NCBI GenBank assembly: GCA_012295275.1
Contig: CM022679.1
Location: 31,489,337 to 31,553,336, forward strand
From: Chrysomallon squamiferum
Taxonomy: Eukaryota > Mollusca > Gastropoda > Neomphalida > Peltospiridae
Reading direction: 5' to 3'
Length of the DNA: 64,000 nt
Below, one piece after another: positions 28,896-41,819 of the stretch. The first letter of the stretch is position 1, and every line of letters starts with the position of its first letter. The position numbers and the translations under genes are program-made. The notes beneath the pieces were generated by a model. The model made no database searches, was not told the DNA's origin, and saw only the letters and a list, made by a program, of their open reading frames with translations.

Positions 28896-29635
28896 TGAAG
28901 CCCTGTTTTAAATACTTAAGATGGTCACACTATTGGCTTTGTTTGATTTCTTGGTATCTTTCTAATAATAACAAGTTTCTTAATGGATTTCTAAAACCAC
29001 ATTTCTTACTGAATTTTTTTTTTTTTTCTTTTGCTGAAATATTCCTTAGTAACTAGTGGTTTCAGAAGGTAATTTTATCTGCAGGCAGTGACAAAAGTGT
29101 CATTGATGAATGAAAAACCATAGACCACTGGAAGAATGTTTTTGTCTTCTTAACTAAATGTCAGGTGAAACTGGTGGTAATTATTTCACGAATTGATTTT
29201 TCTTTCGGTAGTTTTCTGATTCTAGAATTCATTTTTTTCTCATTTTTTCTTTCTTTTTCTTCTTATTACTATTATTTTTTTAAACCTTGTGGTCCCCAAT
29301 CCTAGAAACAGAAAGGCAAAAAAGAAAATGAATACACTTGAAAGTTCCTTCTTAAAATTGTATTTTGTGACATGAGTCACTTTAATGCATTGTTAGTTTT
29401 AGATTCTGAAAATTAGTGCATTGTTTGAGATAAAGATTGATTTTTGAGATAAGTAAATTGTTTGATCAACTTCTAACATCCATTTACACATTCAGGATTA
29501 AATTGCTGGGTGGGTATTATTTTCTAATTGTAATTAAATTTAATACTTTTTCTACAGTTTATTATTATTATTAATAATATTATTAACAGTTTGATACATT
29601 TTTAAAAATAAATAATGATTTTATCACTATTATTA

Positions 29636-29667
<32 letters not shown>

Positions 29668-30545
29668 ACAAAATAATATTCCTGTATCATTTGTAGTGAC
29701 CAAATACACCTAACATTGCTCTCTTTGATTTGGTTGTATTTGAAAGTTGGCATGTTTTCTTTTTATGTTGATATCTACGCAGGTCTTTGACTTTCAGTAT
29801 TCTCTTAATGACATGTGACAAAAAAAAAAAAAAAAAAATAATAATAATAAATTGGTTTTAAATGACTTGTAATAAACAGTTTGCTTTAGTCACAGCTGTT
29901 ATAGTAAATTAAGTGTATTTTTGAGAAGTTACTGTTTTTAAGAAACTGAAAAAAATATATTACTTTAAAGACAAATAGTAGTTATAACTGTAATTTCAGG
30001 GTATTTTAAAAAAAGAATAAGTGGTTTAAAAATGATAAAATCTACAGAATAAAAAATACGACACTTAATTACTTTTAAAATATGAAAATAATTTTTTACA
30101 TGTGTATGTGTGTAAAGGAACTGTTTAAAATAAATGATAAGGTAATAACTTAATGTAAATAATAATAATATGAATTTGAAAATAGCTTGATCTAAAAAAT
30201 GATACTGATTTTAAATAATTAGAGTACAGGTATTTCTTTCATTTGGTTTGTGTAAAACTTCCAAATATTTTTGAACAAATTTAATTAATAACTTAACCAC
30301 TGGCTTCATCTTTCAGAACTCTACCTGTAAAATAGTAAGTTATGTTCTATAACTACTGCTTTATCCTTGATAGCTATTTTGTTCATGTATAAAATAAATT
30401 TAAAAAAAAGAAAAGATTTTTTCAAACAACAAAAGTAAAACTATTTGAAATACGTAAGTGATCAAACAATAAAAAGAAGAAAAAAACATACATATATATA
30501 TACGTATACATTCTGTGCACATACATACACACAAATGTATATGAA

Positions 30546-30668
30546 CAGAATGCATGGAACAAATAGTTGCAAACAATATTTCTTATTACTTTAGCATATG
30601 TTTTGCCTTACTGTTTGTGGCTGTCATTTATTTACAAAACGATTATTGGAAATAGTCTTTGGAAAGCT
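30546..30668 (+). repeat. Diverged repeat, copy 2 of a pair (partner 28786-28895)
   Basis: Second copy of the unit described at 28786, with an insertion of about 15 bp (CTGTTTGTGGCTGTC) before the conserved AAACGATTATTGGAAATA block. Confidence 0.75.
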
Positions 30669-33600
30669 CACACACATATACACACACAAAACTTTAGTAA
30701 ATACATTAACATTTAAAAAGCAAAAAAAAAAAAAAAAAAAGTAGAGGAATTCCAAGTTTAAAATAATAGTGATTAAAAAAAGTGTTTTCAGTGTATGATC
30801 CTCTTGTCTGAATTCACCAAGTCCTATTGAGTGCTACGCCAAGAAGTGCTAATCTAGTATGAATACTGCCTTTATTTTTATTTTTTTACATTTTTTTTTT
30901 TTAAAAACAACTAGACATTGCTCCATGTTTCACATTCAGTTCTGTCTTAACTTTGATGTTTTTGCGATTATTAAAACAAATTCTGTTTGCAGATGAAAGT
31001 ATTACATGTTATTTTCTTTTTCTTTTGGTAAAATATCTTTGCATAAAAAAAAAAAGAAAAAGAAAAAGGAAAAGAAATATAATTTTTACAAAGAATGTTA
31101 GTTTTTCAGATTTTTAGTTGAAGATTTGAAACGTAATTTTTATAAAGTTGTTCAGCAGGAGGATAACGTGATGGAACAGGGTTTTCATCTGCAAAAAGAA
31201 TTTTTAAAGCAGATTTGCTACATGTAACTAAATACTAAAATAGTTTTTGCTTTCCAGGTTAGCATATTTGTTTTATTTATTTCTAAAAGTTTGCAGGTGG
31301 ATTTTTTTTTGTCGTTTTTTTTATAGAGTTGAAAAATTACTGCTAATTGAGAATGAAAACTTGTGTGTCCTTGATTCTTTTGCTAACAACAGATTCCATT
31401 TCAAATTAAAATTTTGTCAGTGAAAATTTTCATTGATTTTATTAAATTTTCAGTATTCAGTTGTTTCAGAGTAATGGCAGTGAAATATTTGTCAAGTCTA
31501 GTTTGTATTTACAGAGAAATATTTTTGTTATGTCTACACATTTTATTGTTGGATGTGTACATGTTGACAACTAAAATATGGCTCAAAAACGAACAACTCA
31601 GTTTAGCATTGTGAGGTTTGACTTTTTTAATAGACTTTGCTATATTTCCAATGTGAACGGTTTGTCATGGCAACTTTTCTATGCTTGAAGTTTAGAAATT
31701 ATTAATGTTATGTTACATAAAAAGATTTTTTTTTTTTTTTTTTTTTTTAATTTGCGTTTAAAAAAACTTAACAGCATGGATACTTCTTGAACAGTAGAAA
31801 TAAAGTGAGAAATTCGTTTTAAATCTTAAAGAAAAAGAAGGAAAAATATCTTGTTTGGATTTCCCAACCTTTATTTTCATAGTTCTCTTTAAACATCTCC
31901 ATAGGTTGTTAAAATTTAACATGGAATATATTTGTACAAACACTTACAAGTATATCTGTGTTGCCAGTACTGTTAATTTGTTTTTACAGGAGTTTTATGT
32001 GAATTTTCTTTTCTTTATATTGTTTGACATTATTTGTTCAGCAGTTACTCAACTCCAAAAAAATTGGGGCCTTGATTATTATTACTATTTTTTTTTTTTA
32101 AAGTCATTTTTGAAAATAGCTATTGTTTATGCAAATCATTTTTATAATCAGTCTAGAATTTAAACACTTTGATATTGGACTGCCTTTGATTATAATTTAA
32201 GTGATATTGCCACCACTTCCACAATTTTAAGAATAATGTAAGACAGAATGATTAATAAATGTAATTATTATTTTTGTTTGTGTCTGTGCAGAGTACAGTT
32301 AATATCTTAGTATTCAGTAAGTAAATTCATGTTGCTGAAAATTACATAAAAAGAAAATTACCTCTAACAAAAAGTCCAGATATGCTATGATTTTTTTTTT
32401 ACATCTATTAAATAGCTCTTAGTAAAAATATTTTCATTTAAACTTGTCATTTCTGTTTAAACTTTGGCTGTGCTGGTCACATGGAAGCTTGTGGGAGAGC
32501 AGCTCAAGTATTGATAGAAAAGCCAAAATGGATGATTTGAAAGATTTTTTACCCTCATCCTGCCTGCTTCATTACCTCCCTTGCTTAGCAGTGTGTACGT
32601 CTGTGTGCATGTGTCTGAGAATGTCGTGTCAGTTTGGTGCTAATGTTCTCATTTCATTGTCATGTAACATCTTTATTGTTTACATCACACCGAGGTCTTC
32701 ATTTGAACAAGTGTGTTTTCAGCTCTATATAAACGAAATTAAAAATAACAAACGCTAAAAATGTTATTCTTAAGTCAGGATAAGTAAATTTAAAATAATT
32801 CATGAATCTGAACCAGAAAGTGATGATAATTTTTTTTACCAAATGCAAAGATTTAAACTAATAAATGTTAACTCTCTTGAGACTGTGTTTGGATATTTTA
32901 TGTCAATATGACAAAGTGTTGATGGATTCAAGTATTATTATTAACGTTATTATTTTGACAATCAGTTCAGCTGTACAAATTATCCTAAAAAGGATAAAAA
33001 AAAAAGGATTTTATTTGAGCTAGTTATCAGTTAACTAGCATGTGCCATTAACAAACTATGCAAATATTTGAATGGCCTTTGCAATAAACTGTTTCTTACT
33101 GTTCTTACAACTATGACATTTTTAGTTCACTTTATCCATTAAGAACAGTTTTCTTTGAAATGGTAAAACTGATAGTAAAAGTGTGTTGGATTTCTAGCCT
33201 CCTCCCAAAATTTTTTCACATTCTAAAAATACTTGAAATCCTAACAGGTAATGTTTGTCATGTTGGATCTAAAAGGTTGATGGTTTTTTTGTTGTTATTT
33301 TGGAGTGAGGGAATTTTTTTTTTTTTTTTTAATTTCTTGCTATACAGATACTACTTTGACCACACAAATTAATATCATCAGGAATAAATTGGAATTTAAT
33401 GTTGTTACATGATAAATTTATGTAGTATTCTCAAGTATTTGTATTGAGACAGTTGTTATGGTACTATTTCTGGTGGTTATGAAATAGTAAAACATTTCAC
33501 TAGTCAGTTACTCACTTTCAGTGCCTGCTAGCAACAATTCTACATTACACGTTAGATATATTGGGAAGAAAGAAAGTTATGGTTTGCTCCATAACATTCT

Positions 33601-34119
33601 CGATTCTATTTGGAACAGGCATGTATCACAAAATCTCTTTTCTGATTAGCTTATACATCTAAAATACTTCAAACAATTGTTATGAATTTTTAATTTACTG
33701 TTATTTTGAGATTTTATTTTCTGTAGCTCCAAGGTAAGGATGTTGTTTGTACATTTATTATATCCACTGTTCAAAGTTTGCTAAAAGCAGTTTTGTCCAT
33801 GATTAATTGTTCAATAATTTGTTTTTGGTTTGTTGACCTAAATGATGAATGCTGCTGATGTGAATTATTTTCAGAAAGAAGGGAAAAATTTTTTTTGGTT
33901 TAAATTGTTTCTTTTTGTCCTAGCATTGTTTTTGGTTTTTTTTTTTGGTTTTTTTATTATTTTAGTATGTACTGCAGACTGAAGTCCTTTTGCATAAGCT
34001 ACAAGTGAAATAATTTCATTTTGCTGTGTGCAGCAGATACATTCACACTGGTGTATGCAAGACACTTCATTGAATGCAAGAAGTGAAGTCACTTTGGTGT
34101 GTACAGTAGATGGAATCAT

Positions 34120-34120
34120 T

Positions 34121-34151
<31 letters not shown>

Positions 34152-34165
34152 GTGCATGTGTGCAT
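34120..34165. repeat. (GT)n microsatellite
   Basis: GT run with GC interruptions (GTGTGCGTGTGTGCATGTG), in the non-coding stretch downstream of CNOT3. Confidence 0.9.
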
Positions 34166-34383
34166 GTTTGCACTGTTTTGCAAAGAGGTGGTGAATGCAG
34201 GCAGGTTGTGTGTGAACATGCGAGTTGCCAATTCTCCTTGTAAGCTTCATTCACTTGCAGTGACGATGTAGTCTTCAAAATGTCCATGTCATTGATGTTT
34301 CATCATGCTGTTGGTTTTTAGTGTGAAGCTCTCTCTGTACTCTGATGGCCTATTTTTGTACAGTGTGAGTTACGATCTATCCT

Positions 34384-34479
34384 CACCTGGTTGCCCCGTT
34401 TAACCCACCAGGCCGTTGGTTTTAACAGCATCTTGGTGGGTTTGTATATATATATATAATTAACCGGGGCAACCAGGTG
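34384..34479. mobile_element. 96-bp element with 20-bp terminal inverted repeats (MITE-like or hairpin)
   Basis: The left end CACCTGGTTGCCCCGTTTAA and the right end TTAACCGGGGCAACCAGGTG are reverse complements with one mismatch. A second inverted pair, AACCCACCA and TGGTGGGTT, lies inside, so the whole element can fold into a long hairpin. It is far more GC-rich than its surroundings and is followed by a poly-A tract at about 34494-34518. No clear target-site duplication was found. Confidence 0.6.
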
Positions 34480-36119
34480 TATGGATACAGCATAAAAAAA
34501 AAAAAAAAAAAAAAAAAAGAAAAAAAAAGAAAAAAAAATATATAAAAAATAAACTCATTTGTCTGAACAATGAATATTTGTCTTTGTTGTAATTTGCAAA
34601 TGTGTTTTTATACATAATGTTTTTATCGTATATGTGCATACATTTACTTGCATGTATTTTTAGAAATATAACAGATATACAAGTGACTAAATTATAGGTT
34701 AAATAATGGATCTGGAAGAGAATGTTTACTGGAATGCAGTGATAAAAATATAGCTTCCCCACAAAAAAAAAAATCAAAAATCAAAATATCAGCTGCATTG
34801 ATTTAATTTATAGTCTGATATTTATTTCAGTTTATGCTAGCACTTAAAAATTTAAGGAACCATTCACAAATATGTTTTGTTACTTCCTATTTGGTATGTT
34901 GTAAATTACTGCATTTCATCTCAAACCTTTTCAAATATTATCTTCAGTTCTTATAGTGAGGAACATATCTGTAAACAATAGCACCTGTGGCAAGCTCTGA
35001 AAATGCACTCCTATCCAAAATTCTGACATCCATCTTTCAGATCACTATACCATTAAATCAGCTCAAAAATGCCAGTCAGGTTTAACAGAAATTGCTTAGT
35101 GGCACCCAGGGCATGTAGCTTACTTGCTGTTTAGTTACACAACTGCTGACATCATAGTTTTCTGCCCACATTTACTCCTCATTGATAAACAGATTTATGT
35201 GGACAGAAAAGTTAAGAAAAGTTAAAAAAAAAAAAAAAAAAAAAAGAAAAGAAAAGAGTTAAAAAGGTTCCTGACTGGTGTCGATGTCAATGTAGATTAT
35301 TTTCTCTACTTGGCAGTGTTAAAAAGTCTGGGATTGTCATACATTTATTGAAGATAACATTCAGTCTAAAACAACAACATTCTGAGAATTGTGCTACACA
35401 CCAGGCTTGAAATGCTGCAGAACTAAACTTGTATAATTAGTGATATGCCTTTCAGAGTAAGACATTTTAAAACAGGACACTGTTTTATTACCATATGCAG
35501 AAAAAAATAAAAAAAATCAACAAATTAGGAATATTTTCAATAAGTTGACATAATTTATGTTAATGATCCTGCTTGTGACCATAACATGATGATTAAATAA
35601 ATTAGAAATAGTTATCATGTGTCTTCTGAATGTTACCTTGTAAATACAGAAACAAACATTAGAGCCAAACAAGTTTCAAGTAGCCAAATTCAAAATATAA
35701 ATCTACTATCAAAAGTTGCACAGATATATAGTTCAACAACAACAACAACAACAAAAATTAGCTTTCATTATTGTTTGGAATAATATATATATATCAAAAA
35801 AAAAAAAAAAAAATTAAAATTGAACCGGAAGAAATTAATACGCTGAACAGTTTGAATACACAGTGAGTCATAGACATTTATCTCATGGTAAATTAAAATC
35901 ACTTATAAGAAAGATGTCGGACTTTTCAAATGATAATGAAACTATGCTGGAAACACTTGACAAAGCATATACATATTACATTTACGAATTAAACAGAACT
36001 GTGATATGTATGACACATCAAAGGAATAGTGATGCTGAAGATGGTCAAAATAAGTTATACTATACTTTCAGTAAGAAAATGTCAGTAATAACAACAATAA
36101 CAATAAACAGATAAATAAT
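34480..36119. other. Intergenic AT-rich stretch, no convincing gene
   Basis: Contains poly-A tracts (34494, 35224, 35798) and a CAA run (35736). An 83-codon open stretch at 35863-36114 has mixed composition but no recognisable domain and no conserved start; it ends near a GTAAGAAA donor-like site. I do not call it a gene. Confidence 0.5.
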
Positions 36120-36665
36120 AATAAAAAATACGACCACCCTTGACAAACAGTTGTATAATTCTTAACAGATCGCTATAATAATCCAGTATAAATAATTACT
36201 ATGCTGTTAGTTATAATTTCTTCCATTAACATAAAAGCGAAAGAAACAAGCCTGAGTTGTGTAATCAGGGACTTGCTCGACTTTTTCTGACTATAATAAT
36301 GATATTTACCTTTACAGCCAGAAAGTTAGGTTTACAAGAGGACTTTCGACGTACCTATCGGCAAACACTCGTTATAGTGGCAGTTGTATTGCCACTACAA
36401 TGAGTATTATAAATTTGTCATCGTGAATGAAAATATTATCCTGAATTAACAGTTATTCAAGATCAATTCAAATGATACAAAAGCTAAACTAATTTATCAT
36501 ACCAAGTAATCATATATTTAAAGTAATAAATAATTGAACAAAATTTTCCTCATTTACATCACGTTCTAGTTTTCGAATTACCTCCCTTGTGAACCAGGAA
36601 GTTGGAATTGGTGGAAGATCTCGAATGTCATCGGTTGAAACAAAAACACATCGAAATAAATAAAA
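36120..36665 (+). promoter_or_regulatory. Promoter/5'UTR region of the PH-domain gene
   Basis: Upstream of the ATG at 36666 the sequence becomes less AT-biased. An ETS-like AGGAAGT lies at 36596-36602 in the likely leader. There is no TATA box at a fixed distance. A hairpin at 36367-36405 lies about 260 bp upstream of the start codon. Confidence 0.4.
36367..36405. other. Inverted repeat, 16-bp stem, 7-bp loop
   Basis: ACTCGTTATAGTGGCA and TGCCACTACAATGAGT are reverse complements with two mismatches, separated by GTTGTAT. It may be a palindromic regulatory element or the remnant of a small transposon. Confidence 0.7.
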
Positions 36666-37988
36666 ATGGCACAAAGATCATCTCTGGTTCAAGGATTTGG
36701 TGGATATCTGGAGAAAAATTCAGGACTGGTAAAATGATAAACGTATACCATTATTTCATAACCAAAATGTTCAGTATACTCTTAAAAATTAGTATGTTAT
36801 TAGTTATTAAAGTTTAGTAAAGTTTTGTATGCTGTATAAAAGATATATGAACTAACAATTAAAAAATCATGATAACAGAAAACTTCAGCTAGCTATATAT
36901 ATATATTTATTTATTTATTTATATATATATACTTTATTACAGATGAAATCAAAGATAAAGTACTGGTGCATGCTTGAAGGAACTACCATGCTGCTATCCA
37001 GAGAAAACAAAGTATGTTATTTTATTTAATATTATTAGCCAGTTTACAAAAAAGAAAAGAAAGGAAAACAGCATATATTCTGATATCCAGTTGATAACCA
37101 TTAATATAGTAATATATCTTGATCAAACAATAATTTATCAGTGGATGCTTACAACCATTACTGTTCATATTAATAATTTTTAACATAAATAATTTGTAAT
37201 TTGCTGATTTTTATAGGTTAAAATGTATTATTATTATTATTTTTTTTTTTTTTTTTTTTTTTTATACATATATATTATTATATATATATTTCTTTTTTTA
37301 GAGATCCTCAGGTTTTGAATCTGTAAATTTAACGGATGCACAGACAGTGAGAAAAGTAAACAGTAACAAGTCAGGCACTCAGTTTGAAATTGTCATGAAG
37401 AAAAATAAAAAATCACACATTTTTGTAAGATATTTTTTTTACTTTGATCCTTCTCATATTATTAATTTTTTCTTAGTAATATTAAAGAAATACTGTATAA
37501 AAAAAAAAAAAAAAAAAAAATTAAAAAAAAATTAAGAGACTTTAAAATTTAATTAAATGTATCACATAATAAATGTGTGACGTTTGAATATTATATTTTG
37601 GAAATACTGCTGCCGATATTTTATTTCTTTATTAATATTAACTTTAATTAAATATTTAAGATAAATCTGAAAAACAGAACATCAAAAAAAAAAAAAAAAA
37701 AAAATTACTTTAATATTTCGTTAAATTAATACGTTCTCAGTCTGTGAAGTTTGAAAATTTTGGTTTGGTAATGCTACTGCAGAATTTTATTTTATTTATT
37801 TAAATTTAACTTTTATATAATGATTACAGACGGCTTTGAGCCCTGAAGAATGCAGTACCTGGATTCAGAAACTTCAGTGTCTGATGATTGCAAAATCACC
37901 TGCTGATGTCGGCAGGTAAATTACTTGTACAGTGTTCTGTTAATCTAGATTAAGTTACCTGTAAATTTATTTATTCTTTGTCTTCTTC

Positions 37989-38074
<86 letters not shown>

Positions 38075-38134
38075 TTGATTATAGATGGTAGTTTTTTGGT
38101 AATTGCCAGGTTTCTAGCAGTTTGCAAAGCCAAG

Positions 38135-38171
<37 letters not shown>

Positions 38172-39173
38172 AAATAAAAATTAAATTTTAACTTGGCTCT
38201 TCCTTTTATGTTGAAGTCAAAATATTTTCAGGTTATTTTGTGAATAGGTACTTTAATATATATATATAATTTCCTGATTGTATTCTTTCAGTATTACTTT
38301 AATTGATTATATGTGTAAAATTACTACACAGATAGCTGCAGTTATGAAATACATTTTTTATCTGTGAAGAAACATAATAATGTAAAATGTTTCAACTTTA
38401 CAGTTCTTATTTTAATATGATTAAGTATTAATAATGCAAAATAACTTAGGATGTACATTTAATTAAAAAGAAAGAAAAGAAAATTGGTAATGAAGGTAGT
38501 TTGTTACTTAGTGACAAATTGTTAGTGTTTCTATCAAGAAGTTAAAATTGACCAATTTTGATCTTAACAATGAAATGTAACAAAAGCCTTTCCATACCAT
38601 ATTTTATTTTTTTATTTTTTTTATTTTTCAATAATTATTTGTATATTATTGAGTACAATTAATTTTGTGGAATCAGTACTATAATATTAGAATGTAATAT
38701 TAATTCAAAATTTTCCTTATTCATTTTAATTTCAGTTATCTCCTGGTAAGATCTTGATGTTGGTTTTTACACTTTTGTTTTCAGATGCATTATCACTCAT
38801 GTTATTTTTTGTTTTCTTGTGTTTATTTTATGTTTACAATAAATCTTTCTAATCTGTTTATTGTTCTAGACATTTTGACTGTCTTGAAGTACCTGTTAAT
38901 GATATTTAAATAATCAACCTTTCATTTTCGTTTTTTAACATTTTTATTTATTTATTTATTTTTATATTTTTTACAAAATATATTTCTGCACCTGAAAGCT
39001 TTTCCTTGTTTTTTTTACATTTGATTTTTAAAATTTTAAATTTATAGAATATTAGCACATAAAAATGATTGGTTTCTAACAAAGAAAACTAAAATTGCAA
39101 TATTGACGATGGAAACAGAAAGATACTGTGCTTGTTGGATATGGCAAGGTGGGGAAAGAAAAATAAATATATA

Positions 39174-39209
<36 letters not shown>

Positions 39210-41251
39210 CTAATTTTATATTTGCACTGCAAAAACCTGCTCACATCCCTGAGTGCTGGTTTTGAATTTTACCATGCTCTGCAGAAACATCCAGTTATTT
39301 AATATAACAAAGAGACAGAAATATTTATTCAAATATTATGAAACTCATATTAATTTGATTCTTACTATTATAATCCGCTTCAAAATTATATTGAAAATTC
39401 ATTATTTCTAGAAAAATCATATTAATGGAAGTGTATCTATCAGCAAAAATAAATTTATTTTAATAGCTTATTATTATTTGATTTGATTTGAAATGGATTT
39501 GATTCAGATATAATTCTATTACCTAACTCACAGAAGATACACATAAAAATTATTTTCACAAAAATAACATTTATTCAGATGTTATTACTGTTAATAACAA
39601 TGAAATCATACTAATTCAGTGTGTTGTTATCAAGAATAGAAAAGCTACTGAAATGGGAACTTCAAAACATTTAATAATAATAAAATAAAATAAAAAATAA
39701 AATAAATAAAAATATCAATAATAAAAAAACAATATAAATATGTATTTTATATGTCTGTGTATGTTATATAATGTTATCAGTGGCTTGAGCAAAATACTAT
39801 AAATTAAAACAATATTATCTCCCTGCACAAACTTATTAATACAAATACAGTAACAATCAGCATATATTCACTTGTATATTATTACTAAGAGCAGATTAAT
39901 CCACATACACTATAACCAGAATCAAACTACTGTTGATTAATATTATTATTATTATTATTATTATTACCAATTAAAATACCAAAAATAAATATTGTGGTTG
40001 TCAATTGAAAATTAACTCCATGAAATATAATTACAAATTTTTGCATTTTAATTATCAGCACAAAAATCTGATTAATTCTAAAAATAGTGCAACTGAGTGC
40101 AATTAATATTTTAGCCAACCGTTTAAAAGTCACTTTAACAGTAAATGAAATGCAAAATGTTGTTCTTGGACAAACTTTTAATTGTTATTTATATCCCGAT
40201 CCTGTCAAGTGAAAAAAAGTGTGACCTACTGTGGAACACTATCTAATTGTTTTTTAATTTTTGACTGTTACCATCATTATAACTGACATTTAATATTATG
40301 ACAAAAGATATAATAAAATGTTTTGAATCCCACTGTTGTAGTTTACATACCACTAGCTTGTGTATGAAGGATTGTTTTATCAGCACCTTGTCAATCAACA
40401 TTTTTTTTCAACATTTATTTTGAAATTGTTTGAAGAATGTTTTTTTTATTTTTATTTTTTTATTTCTCATTTATTATAATTTTGTTTTAATCTTAATTTA
40501 ATTTTATTTAATTTAACATTTATTCTCTTTTTATTTATTTCATTTTATTTATTATTATTTTGTTGTTGTTTTGTTTTGTTTAAGGTCGAGCCAGTTTTTT
40601 GTGGATGATAGCGGAGGGTACACATCAATAGATACACTGGATTCTTCAGATCCAGTCAAAATGTCTCAGAATGAAACTTTCACAGGGACCAAGTCAACAG
40701 CAGCAGCAACAACAACAACAACAACAACAACAACAAGAGCATCAGAAACGATGGAGGGGGAATATGCTGAGATTGGTGAAGCTTACTTGTCTCAAGAACG
40801 CAGCAGTACAAAAACAAAAACAAAAACAAACAACAATGAAAACGAAACGAAAAATGCTTCATTTTCAAAGCCGTCAAACAGTGGCTTGGTTTCAGAATAT
40901 GCACCAGCTGACTTGTTAACAGAAGAAAACTATAGTGACGTGGTGTCAGCAGAAGAGCCCAAACCTCACAGCCCTGCAGTGACAGATTTGTATGCCTCGG
41001 TGAACAAAGAACAGAAAAGAAAGGACAGTGCCGAAGACTCGACTGACGAAGTCCTCAGCCTCTTCGACAAGTTAGAGTTCACGAAACCAGCACCACTGAT
41101 TCCTCTGCAGGACGAGGACTACAAACCTCTCCGCGATCTGAAACAGTTCCTTGCCAACAATGAAGACTTGTGTAGACGGTCTTACAACATTGTGCCCCAG
41201 GGAGCTGACCCAGTGCTTCAGCTGAAAGAGATGTTAAAAGAAATAGGATAA
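36666..41251 (+). CDS. PH-domain protein with multi-tyrosine tail, adaptor-like, 5 exons
   Basis: Exons 36666-36728, 36943-37011, 37302-37424, 37830-37915 and 40585-41251 join in phase to 335 aa. Residues about 10-110 read as a pleckstrin homology domain: GFGGYLEKNSG at strand 1, KYWCMLEGTTMLLSRE at strands 2-3, FEIVMKKNKKSHIFTALS, and the C-terminal helix with its conserved Trp (CSTWIQKLQCLMIA). The tail (114-335) is polar and probably disordered, with a poly-Thr run from an ACA repeat and tyrosine motifs YTSI, YAEI, YSDV, YASV and YNIV, plus YAPA, YKPL and YLSQ. The first five fit YxxΨ sites bound by SH2 domains when phosphorylated, or by AP adaptors. A compact hydrophobic end (LFDKLEF, LKQFLANNEDLCRRSY, LQLKEMLKEIG) may be a short conserved helix. 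I do not recognise the family; STAP-type adaptors have a similar PH start but carry an SH2 domain, absent here. The last acceptor is TTTAAG, not the usual YAG. The ATG was chosen because it opens directly into the PH domain. Confidence 0.85.
37916..40584 (+). other. Intron 4 of the PH-domain gene
   Basis: Low-complexity intron of 2.7 kb: (TTA)n at 37990-38074, poly-A at 38133-38168, AT run at 39178-39206, (TTA)n at 39940-39966 and an A/TTTA-rich 3' end. No hidden exon recognised. Confidence 0.75.
40697..40735 (+). repeat. Coding (GCA/ACA)n trinucleotide repeat
   Basis: GCAGCAGCAACAACA continuing as ACA repeats encodes Ala and Thr runs in the PH-protein frame. The other plus-strand frame would give poly-Gln. 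Such a tract is prone to length polymorphism. Confidence 0.9.
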
Positions 41252-41819
41252 GAAGTGGAGCTGTTTGTCAACAGGCTGCAGTAATATCCAACTTACAACC
41301 TGTTTTTTGATTCATTTTTCTTTTGTTATTTGGTTACAGATCTACATCTGTGTGTGTGCATATGCATGTTTGTGGTTGTGTGTGTGTTTCTGTGTATGTG
41401 TGTGTGGGTGGGTGGGTGGGTGGGTAAGTGCAGGTCTATTATAACTTCTGGCAATAAATATTTTTTCACACACAATTTTGAAGGCAAGCTGACGCACACG
41501 CATATATATATATATAACTCATATCATACATATTACATAGTTTATATATTTGCATGGATACCTGACTCACATTAAGAACAATCATTAGCGTTATGAACAG
41601 AGAAGACCTTACAGCCTGTGATTTAAAATATTAGTGTTTTATGAGGAATGATTTTCTTTCAGTTATTTCATGCTTTCTGTTATGCTGATGATTCACTGCA
41701 GCAAATGTGACATTAGTATCATATTATTCTTGTTAGTAAAGAAATGTTTCCAGCCTGTAACATGTAATAGAAAAAATACCAGAGAACATGTCATAGACAG
41801 AAAATCATTCTTCTTCGTG

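Larger units (their letters stand above)
27573..34380 (+). other. CNOT3 3' region / probable long 3'UTR
   Basis: No coding exon is recognised here on either strand. The first roughly 400 bp after the stop are more base-balanced than what follows and are surely 3'UTR. AATAAA signals occur at 27963, 29871 and 33083; the last is followed by a T-rich stretch. The actual poly(A) site cannot be chosen from sequence. The remainder is AT-rich with poly-T and poly-A tracts (28031, 29648, 29820, 31728). Confidence 0.5.

Noticed and set aside
35863-36114. 83-codon open stretch with mixed composition upstream of the PH-domain gene
   Set aside because: It has no ATG at its start, no domain, no neighbouring exon in phase and no conserved motif. 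An open stretch of this length is expected occasionally in 64 kb.
40671-40919. Poly-Gln reading frame
   Set aside because: It is the shifted frame of the ACA repeat within the PH-protein exon; the true frame continues from the PH domain and is open for 222 codons.
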